Assembly (NCBI GenBank): GCA_002449135.1 | Contig: DKCH01000065.1 | Coordinates: forward strand, 18,488-29,571 | DNA: 11,084 bases | Origin: Caryophanales bacterium UBA6879 | GTDB lineage: Bacteria; Bacillota_I; Bacilli_A; RFN20; CAG-288 | Reading direction: 5' to 3' | In this document: one piece after another, positions 6,551 to 11,084 of the stretch | Position numbering within the stretch: the stretch's first letter is position 1 | Layout: each line of letters starts with the position of its first letter | Position numbers and translations under genes: made by a program | Notes under the pieces: model-generated | What the model was told of the DNA's origin: nothing | Seen by the model: the letters and a program-made list of their open reading frames with translations, nothing else | Database searches by the model: none

Positions 6551-6719
6551 AAAGTTCGTGCTAAAGGGTGGCCTTTTCCTGTCCTCCGTCCTCGGTATTG
6601 AGAACAGGGCTACGATGGACATCGACTTCATCGTCAGGAGAATCCGCATGGAGCGCGATACACTCATCGGCATCATGTGGTACAATAAAGCAATTGCAAT
6701 TCGATTATATCTTTTCTAA

Positions 6720-7310
6720 ATGCTGTTAAATACTTTTTCTTATTTCTCTTTTTTCGGAACATTTCCTTCTAAATATTTTCTTATTGTTTTTCTATCAACT
6801 TTCAGTTCTCTTGATATTTTTTGATATATTCACTCTTATTTTTCCTTCCTTATATGCACGCTACTGGCACTTTTATATTGATATTTCTAACCTTAGATTT
6901 AGGTATTTTTTCCGCCATGTGGTGTTTAGCGTTGATGGTGATAAATTCTTTAATAGGCGTGTTGTGGACTATATCATTGGTTTAGTAGTTATTGATATGA
7001 GTGTGGGAACATAAAAAACTAAATAGTTGACTGAAAGGGACAACGCTTGTACGATATTATCTTCTTATGAATGGAAATAGTAGATTTTGAAAAAGTCTAT
7101 TGTTTCTTCTTATGGGATTATTTTACGTATTTCAAAGCCTGTTTCGCTGGGAATTGAAGCAATTACTGTTACCAAATCCGTCAATCGATTTTTAGAAGTT
7201 TTTTATGGTTAACTTATTCAGTGGTTTAACTATGTAGCTTGTAAACATTTTTACCCTTCTCTTAAACGTTCTAATGCAATTTTTTCCTACAATTTACGTT
7301 TGTTATTTAC
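6720..7310. other. Gene-poor AT-rich debris between the abiE island and the padR operon
   Basis: No intact gene is supported in this 591 bp stretch. Apart from the minus-strand helix-turn-helix relic listed separately, it holds a plus-strand frame from about 7087 to 7308 interrupted by a TAA at 7210-7212. That frame reads SYGIILRISKPVSLGIEAIT before the stop and LIQWFNYVACKHFYPSLKRS after it; I do not recognise it. The longest unbroken plus-strand frame (6784-7014) is rich in Phe, Ile and Tyr, lacks a ribosome binding site and partly lies antisense to the relic, so I treat it as chance. A short AACTA-AA-TAGTT palindrome lies near 7017-7028. Composition is unlike the GC-richer island to the left. 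Confidence 0.5.
6740..6829 (-). pseudogene. Helix-turn-helix fragment of a transposase-like protein
   Basis: The reverse strand between a stop at 6830-6832 and a stop at 6740-6742 reads KISRELKVDRKTIRKYLEGN, followed by VPKKEK. This is a typical DNA-binding helix-turn-helix like that at the N-terminus of IS21-type (IstA) and related transposases, where eIaxxLgidRkTVrKYL recurs. Just upstream, in another frame, AYKEGKIRVN would extend it, which suggests a frameshift near 6830. The catalytic domain is absent, so this is a relic. The family name is uncertain: resolvases and phage regulators share this helix. Confidence 0.4.
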
Positions 7311-7339
7311 TTGACATTATTCAACAAGTGGAATATATT
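7311..7339 (+). promoter_or_regulatory. Promoter of the padR operon
   Basis: TTGACA at 7311-7316 is a perfect -35 box and TATATT at 7334-7339 matches 5 of 6 bases of the -10 consensus. They are separated by exactly 17 bp, making this the best promoter in the window. It sits 30 bp upstream of the padR start codon. Confidence 0.8.
7318..7335 (+). promoter_or_regulatory. Candidate PadR operator between the -35 and -10 boxes
   Basis: TATTC (7318-7322) and GAATA (7331-7335) are inverted repeats separated by eight bases. PadR regulators commonly repress their own operons from palindromes with an eight-base centre placed in the promoter. A dimer here would block RNA polymerase, which fits autoregulation. 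The assignment is by position and symmetry only. Confidence 0.4.
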
Positions 7340-7368
7340 TTTATTAAATTAAAGGAGAAAATCTCGAC

Positions 7369-7920
7369 ATGCTTAAACACGGAATATTGGGACTGCTAAA
7401 CTATGGGGATATGACAGGCTATGAAATTCACGAAGCTTTTGAAACCTCACTAAATTTTTTTTGGCCAGCGCAAACCAGCCAAATTTATCGTGAACTTACT
7501 GTTTTAGAAAAAAATAAATGGATTGTAAAGAAAACTGTTGAACAATCAAGTAAACCAAATAAAAATATCTGCTCTATTACAGAAGAAGGGCGGAAGGAGT
7601 TTCTACGCTGGTTAAGTGACCCAGATATAAATGTTGCTATGCGCTCACCTATTTTAATGAAAATCTTTTTTATGGGTGAATTACCTGTTTCAATTGGCTT
7701 GGATTTTTTTAAACAGCTTAATGATAGATATCAAATGGGTCTTGAAGCACTCCAACAAACAGACGTTTCTATTGCAGCGTATAAAGAAATGATACCAGAT
7801 AAAAAAAGTGCGATATTTTGGCAAATGACTGCTGACTTTGGAAAACGATATACACAAATGTATCTTGAATGGATCAAACACTGTATTCATCTTTTGAAAA
7901 ATATGGAGGAAAAGGAATGA
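7369..7920 (+). CDS. PadR family transcriptional regulator
   Basis: This 183-residue protein has the PadR layout. An N-terminal winged helix begins LKHGILGLLNYGDMTGYEIH (2-21); a recognition segment around WPAQTSQIYRELTVLEK (32-48) and the wing KNICSITEEGRKEF (about 64-77) follow. The second half (about 92-178) is the helical Vir_act_alpha_C-type dimerisation and ligand-sensing domain. Such proteins are usually repressors relieved by small phenolic or toxic molecules; the ligand here is unknown. AAAGGAG (7351-7357) precedes the ATG by 11 bp. The stop overlaps the start of the next gene as ATGA, so the two form a translationally coupled operon, and the promoter carries a candidate autoregulatory palindrome. 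Codons such as CGC, CGG and CCA are more frequent than in the left-hand native genes, suggesting separate acquisition. Confidence 0.9.
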   Translation: MLKHGILGLLNYGDMTGYEIHEAFETSLNFFWPAQTSQIYRELTVLEKNKWIVKKTVEQSSKPNKNICSITEEGRKEFLRWLSDPDINVAMRSPILMKIFFMGELPVSIGLDFFKQLNDRYQMGLEALQQTDVSIAAYKEMIPDKKSAIFWQMTADFGKRYTQMYLEWIKHCIHLLKNMEEKE

Positions 7921-9536
7921 ATATTCTTTTAATTAATGGAAGCCCCAAAGGTGAACATAGCAATACGCTTAGGCTTGCTAACGCTTTTTTAGAGGGGATT
8001 TGCTGTGCTCAGAAAGATTGCTTACCTAAAATTGAGAGGCTTAATATTGCTAAGATGAATATTAACTCTTGTCTTGGATGTTTTTCCTGTTGGAAAACTA
8101 CTCCCGGAAAATGCTGTATTTATGATGATATGCAAATAGTTCTTGAAAAGTTACTATGGGCTGATCTCATAATTTATAGTTTTCCATTATATTATTTCAG
8201 TTTGCCAGGTAAGCTCAAAACAGTAATAGACCGGCAGCTTCCTTTAACTCTACCTTTCATGCTATCTAATTCAAAAAGTGGCGGTCATCCTACAAGATAT
8301 GATATGAGTGGAAAGAAAACTGTTTTAATTTCTACTTGTGGATTTTATACGACAAAGTCAAATTATGAAAGTGTAACAGCACAATTTGATAGGATTTATG
8401 GTAAAGAGAACTATACTACCTTATTTTGTGGAGAAGGTGAACTATTTAGGGTACAAGAACTATCAAATCGTACAGAAGAATATTTGGCGGTTGTTCGACA
8501 GGCAGGGCAAGAGTATATTTCCGGTGGTATAAAAGTAGAAACAAATACAAAACTACAAGAATTGTTGTTTCCTAGAGATGTTTTCGAGCGTATGGCAGAC
8601 GCAAGCTGGGGTATTACGAAAACAGGTGAAAAAGAAGATTTCTCATTAACTTTTACTAAGCAGATGGCTGCACTTTATAATCCAGCAGCGTATCCTGGAA
8701 CAGATGTTATTTTGGATATGAATTATACGGATCTTGGGAAGCGTTATCGGATCATATTAGGAAAAACAGAAAGCCGCGTTATAGAGCAGTTTCATGGGAA
8801 AGCAACAACGGTCATTAATGCCCCCTTTTCTGTATGGCAATCTATTGCTGCTGGAGAAATAGAAGGTTCTACCGCATTAATGAAACATTTATATTCTGTT
8901 GAAGGCGATTTTAACTTAATGTTGAAATGGAACGATTATTTTGGAAAACAACAAAAATCGGATATAACAAAAGATAAGTCAACCATAAATGGAAAAACAA
9001 ATATGCTTTATGTTTTAATCCCTTGGATTGTATTTTGGATAGCTTCAAATATTCATGTTTTTTGGGGAAGTATAATCAGTATTTTTGTTTGTTGCTTATT
9101 GCCTTTACTATTTTATAAAAATAAAAAAACAGTTTATGATTTAATTTCTAGCGCATTGGTAAGCATATTTTCAATGTTGCTGGTTATTAACTTATCTGCT
9201 GTTATTGTAATACCATTGTCTTATTTAGCATTTGGTATTATGTGGAGTATATCTGCTTTTCTGAAAATACCTCTTTCCGCAGAATATTCTATGAATAATT
9301 ATGGTGGAGATGATGCATTAAAAAATCCTATGTTTATTAAGACAAATCGCATTTTAACTGCGGCATGGGGTATTCTTTATTTAATTACACCTGTTTGGAC
9401 ATATTTCATTATGCGTACTGCCGCAGGAAGTTATGTTGGAATTATTAATTCCATACTTCCTATAATTATGTTGATATTTACTGCATGGTTTAAACAATGG
9501 TATCCAAGAAAAATAGCGAGAGGAGGCAATAAATAG
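7917..9536 (+). CDS. Flavodoxin-like oxidoreductase fused to SCP2-like and membrane domains
   Basis: I start this 539-residue protein at ATG 7917, which overlaps the padR stop and follows GGAGG (7905-7909) by 7 bp; a longer frame from 7869 lacks such a site. Residues 1-205 are a flavodoxin/NADPH-dependent FMN reductase fold: INGSPKGEHSNTL (6-18) is the FMN phosphate loop and SFPLYYFSLPGKLKTVIDRQ (88-107) a second flavin-site loop. C52, C55, C58 and C66 fit C-x2-C-x2-C-x7-C, as in iron-sulfur flavoproteins, but similar cysteines occur in relatives without proven clusters. Residues about 225-345 resemble an SCP2 lipid-binding domain (DMNYTDLGKRYRIILG, then INAPFSVWQSIAAGEIEGST). Residues about 363-525 hold five or so hydrophobic segments, so the protein should be membrane-anchored with the flavin domain probably cytoplasmic. 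Control by PadR suggests a response to a lipophilic or redox-active compound. The substrate is unknown. Confidence 0.82.
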   Translation: MNILLINGSPKGEHSNTLRLANAFLEGICCAQKDCLPKIERLNIAKMNINSCLGCFSCWKTTPGKCCIYDDMQIVLEKLLWADLIIYSFPLYYFSLPGKLKTVIDRQLPLTLPFMLSNSKSGGHPTRYDMSGKKTVLISTCGFYTTKSNYESVTAQFDRIYGKENYTTLFCGEGELFRVQELSNRTEEYLAVVRQAGQEYISGGIKVETNTKLQELLFPRDVFERMADASWGITKTGEKEDFSLTFTKQMAALYNPAAYPGTDVILDMNYTDLGKRYRIILGKTESRVIEQFHGKATTVINAPFSVWQSIAAGEIEGSTALMKHLYSVEGDFNLMLKWNDYFGKQQKSDITKDKSTINGKTNMLYVLIPWIVFWIASNIHVFWGSIISIFVCCLLPLLFYKNKKTVYDLISSALVSIFSMLLVINLSAVIVIPLSYLAFGIMWSISAFLKIPLSAEYSMNNYGGDDALKNPMFIKTNRILTAAWGILYLITPVWTYFIMRTAAGSYVGIINSILPIIMLIFTAWFKQWYPRKIARGGNK

Positions 9537-9565
9537 TATTTGATTGTGAGTATAAATATCAATAT

Positions 9566-9718
9566 AAAAGTGTCAAAATGGAGTGCAGACAAGAAATCGC
9601 CATTAGGCTTGACACCAAAGTACAAGATTTCAGAACCATGTTTATTTAAAATAGCACAAATATCATCCCATTTAGTTTTTAACTTCACTGGTTGTTTTCT
9701 TGAATTATAATTGTTCAT
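9566..9718 (-). CDS. Hypothetical minus-strand fragment, unrecognised
   Basis: From ATG at 9718 the reverse strand reads MNNYNSRKQPVKLKTKWDDI, then CAILNKHGSEILYFGVKPNG and DFLSALHFDTF. Its mixed hydrophilic composition looks more like protein than the chance frames nearby, and AGG lies about 9 bases before the ATG. The frame stays open to 9431, but beyond about 9566 it turns hydrophobic and runs antisense through the end of the fusion gene, so I count only the first 51 codons. I do not recognise a family. It may be the 5' remnant of a gene cut when the PadR operon arrived, or not a gene at all. Confidence 0.25.
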
Positions 9719-9828
9719 TTTCTTTGCCTAGATTCATATTTTTTTACTTCTCTTTTAATTTATATATCAGCATTTATTCAAATGGTTGAATATGTTACTA
9801 TTTATATAGTTCTATTTAAAAGTAATAG

Positions 9829-9863
9829 CCTTAATAAGTTAAATAATTGTTAAGGTTTGTTTA
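9829..9863 (+). terminator. Weak hairpin with T-rich tail, terminator or leader element
   Basis: CCTTAATAA (9829-9837) pairs with TTGTTAAGG (9847-9855) over nine pairs, including one G-T, around a nine-base loop, and TTTGTTTA follows. The shape is that of an intrinsic terminator but the stem is AT-rich and weak. It stands 37 bp before the start of the nuclease-helicase gene, so it could instead be an operator or attenuator for that gene. Confidence 0.3.
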
Positions 9864-9891
9864 TAAAAACATTTAGAAAGGAGATAATTTT

Positions 9892-11084
9892 GTGCCAAAT
9901 AGATGTTTATATAATAACAATATAAAGAATTATTTGTTAGAAGATAATAAATCAATTCTTGGAAAATTAAATAGCAATTATAACGGTTTAATTCAATCAA
10001 CTCAAATAGAAGCGTGGGAAGAAGAAATTTCTATAACAAAATATGTTTTAAAAGCTTTAAATAATGATGGAGAAATTATATTTGAATATGATATTCCAAG
10101 ACTAGGAAAACGAATTGATGTAACATTATTAATTAATGGAATTATATTTTGCTTAGAATTTAAGGTTGGAGAGTCTAAGATATTAGAAGCTGATGTTGAT
10201 CAAGTTTTAGATTATGCTTTAGATTTAAAATATTTTCATAAATTTAGTAGTGATAAGATTATAGTTCCAATTTTAATAGCAACGAATTATAAAGGATCAT
10301 CTAGTGAAATTAAACTATCTATTTATAATGATAAAGTAATTAATCCTTTAATTAGCGGTAAAAATGGATTATTTAATGTTATTAATAATGTTATAAATAA
10401 ATATCCTAAAGAATCACCAGTAAATAAAAATTGGATTATAAGTCCCTATGCACCTACACCTACAATAATTGAGGCAGCAAAAGCATTATATGAAAATCAT
10501 TCTGTAGAGAATATAACTAGACATGAAGCTGATAATGTTTCAACAGATAGAACTATTGCTTATATTTTAAAAGTAATTAAAAAAAGTAAAGAAAATAAAG
10601 AAAAAAGTATATGTTTTGTAACTGGTGTCCCAGGTGCTGGAAAGACTCTTGTTGGTCTTGATGTTGCTATAAAACAAACATATCAAGGTAATAGTGAACC
10701 AGTTAAAGATGAAGGAGCTGTTTATTTATCTGGGAATGGACCTCTAGTTGCAGTACTTACTGAAGCATTAGCAAAAGATAATCAACTAAAATGTAAAGAA
10801 AATAATATTAAGAAAAATTTAACAGATTCAAGAAGAGAAGTTAGTAAATCTATACAAATGATACATAGATATAGAGATAATATGCTTCTTAAAATTAAAA
10901 ATCCTGTTGAGAATGGCGTTTTAGAAATAGATCCAAATAAGGCTATCAAGCAAAAAGATGCTGGGTTTGGTGAAGTTGAACATGTAGCAATATTTGATGA
11001 AGCACAACGTTCTTGGACTCATAAAAGACTAGCAGATTATCTTAAACGTGGTGGAACATATGGTAATAAATTAAAAGTGCCTAA
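9892..11084 (+). CDS. PD-(D/E)xK nuclease-like plus DUF2075 helicase protein, 3' end outside window
   Basis: A frame opening with GTG at 9892, 8 bp after AAAGGAG (9877-9883), runs 397 codons without a stop to the edge. The N-terminal domain (about 38-180) contains FEYDIPRLGKRIDVTLLI (64-81), EFKVG (89-93) and DVDQVLDYALDLK (101-113). D76, E89 and K91 fit a PD-(D/E)xK nuclease core, with Q104 as the extra conserved residue. The second domain is a DUF2075/Schlafen group 3-like P-loop helicase: Walker A is GVPGAGKT (245-252) and Walker B is HVAIFDEAQRSW (364-375), with D369, E370 and Q372. Relatives are usually 600-700 residues, so motor motifs are missing only because the window ends. Nuclease-helicase fusions of this kind are often suspected in phage defence, though I know of no proven role for this one. 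Codon use is AT-rich like the host genes. Confidence 0.85.
   Translation, partial: MPNRCLYNNNIKNYLLEDNKSILGKLNSNYNGLIQSTQIEAWEEEISITKYVLKALNNDGEIIFEYDIPRLGKRIDVTLLINGIIFCLEFKVGESKILEADVDQVLDYALDLKYFHKFSSDKIIVPILIATNYKGSSSEIKLSIYNDKVINPLISGKNGLFNVINNVINKYPKESPVNKNWIISPYAPTPTIIEAAKALYENHSVENITRHEADNVSTDRTIAYILKVIKKSKENKEKSICFVTGVPGAGKTLVGLDVAIKQTYQGNSEPVKDEGAVYLSGNGPLVAVLTEALAKDNQLKCKENNIKKNLTDSRREVSKSIQMIHRYRDNMLLKIKNPVENGVLEIDPNKAIKQKDAGFGEVEHVAIFDEAQRSWTHKRLADYLKRGGTYGNKLKVP

Larger units (their letters stand above)
6422..6719 (+). pseudogene. abiEii: abiEii toxin gene, second copy, frameshifted and 3'-truncated
   Basis: The ATG at 6422 overlaps the end of abiEi and gives MINRDSLSG, the expected AbiEii start, but the frame is then wrong by five bases relative to copy 1. 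The conserved part is read from 6456: IAKKKGISVNVVYSRYFFDC, then FVLKGGLFLSSVLGIENRAT and MDIDFIVRRI. The GLFLSS and DID elements form the nucleotidyltransferase core seen in AbiEii/MenA-type toxins. Homology ends near WYNK at about 6690, where AT-rich unrelated sequence begins; the frame closes at TAA 6717-6719. Full-length relatives are roughly three times longer, so the C-terminal half is gone. With its antitoxin also broken, the locus should be inactive. Confidence 0.78.
9537..9891. other. Mostly non-coding region before the nuclease-helicase gene
   Basis: No plus-strand gene is supported in these 355 bp. The left half can be read on the minus strand as the fragment listed separately (9566-9718). 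The right half is AT-rich and contains an inverted repeat at 9829-9855 and the ribosome binding site AAAGGAG at 9877-9883. I found no convincing -35/-10 pair: TTGAAT (9786-9791) and TATAGT (9805-9810) are only 13 bp apart. Confidence 0.5.

Noticed and set aside
6915..6945. CCATGTGG sequence resembling part of the rlmD 3' junction, as a possible second attachment site
   Set aside because: Only eight bases match before the sequences diverge; the following similarity needs arbitrary gaps.
6784..7014. Plus-strand 76-codon frame rich in Phe, Ile and Tyr
   Set aside because: It has no ribosome binding site, low complexity, and overlaps the minus-strand helix-turn-helix relic; probably chance in AT-rich DNA.
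7690..7890. Minus-strand 66-codon frame inside padR
   Set aside because: It is a shadow of the well-supported PadR coding sequence.
7869..7916. Longer N-terminus for the flavodoxin fusion starting at 7869
   Set aside because: There is no suitable ribosome binding site, 16 extra residues would precede the conserved flavodoxin first strand, and the ATG at 7917 has GGAGG and the ATGA overlap.
9537..9565. Possible terminator after the fusion gene (TTGAT and ATCAA)
   Set aside because: The stem is only five AT-rich pairs with a 13-base loop and no T-run.
1..11084. CRISPR array, tRNA or rRNA genes
   Set aside because: No regularly spaced short repeats and no tRNA- or rRNA-like conserved sequence were seen on either strand; the only direct repeats are the two abiEii segments.

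Overview
The window looks like part of an AT-rich, low-GC Gram-positive (Bacillota) chromosome. Native genes favour TTA, AGA and AAA codons, have short gaps or overlaps, and start behind purine-rich ribosome binding sites. Opal is a normal stop (the rlmD-family gene and padR end in TGA; Trp is TGG), so this is not a code-4 mollicute. The endonuclease I, BaiN-type flavoprotein, nitroreductase and single RlmD-type methyltransferase would fit a gut-associated Erysipelotrichia/RF39-like lineage, but that placement is inference.

Layout. Positions 1-4237 are a compact, co-directional housekeeping block. It holds the C-terminal tail of an endonuclease I, a small nitroreductase, a BaiN/HI0933-family flavoprotein starting on the base after the nitroreductase stop, a DUF5677-like protein, and an RlmD-type 23S rRNA uracil-C5 methyltransferase that overlaps the preceding gene. 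From the last dozen codons of the methyltransferase the composition changes abruptly. Positions 4238 to about 6690 form a GC-richer foreign island containing two degraded remnants of AbiE toxin-antitoxin operons, with an intact AAA ATPase/DUF4143 gene between them. The second remnant keeps most of abiEi (two frame changes, an internal deletion and a nonsense codon) and the 5' part of abiEii. The first keeps only the abiEi/abiEii junction. Positions 6691-7368 are AT-rich debris, including a minus-strand helix-turn-helix relic of transposase type.

Positions 7369-9536 are an intact two-gene operon of intermediate composition: a PadR-family regulator behind a near-consensus promoter with a candidate operator, overlapping by ATGA a 539-residue three-part fusion (cysteine-rich flavodoxin-like domain, SCP2-like domain, multi-pass membrane domain). 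After about 355 bp of mostly non-coding sequence comes an AT-rich gene starting with GTG at 9892 and running off the right edge. It joins a PD-(D/E)xK nuclease-like domain to a DUF2075 (Schlafen group 3-like) P-loop helicase domain, a plausible phage-defence architecture.

Taken together, the 3' side of the rlmD-family gene looks like a layered insertion site: AbiE remnants, an orphan ATPase, transposase debris, a PadR-controlled redox/membrane operon, then a nuclease-helicase. The least familiar items are the flavodoxin-SCP2-membrane fusion, the nuclease-helicase, and the duplicated abiEii 5' ends that preserve a hairpin by compensatory changes. I found no tRNA, rRNA, CRISPR array or complete insertion sequence.
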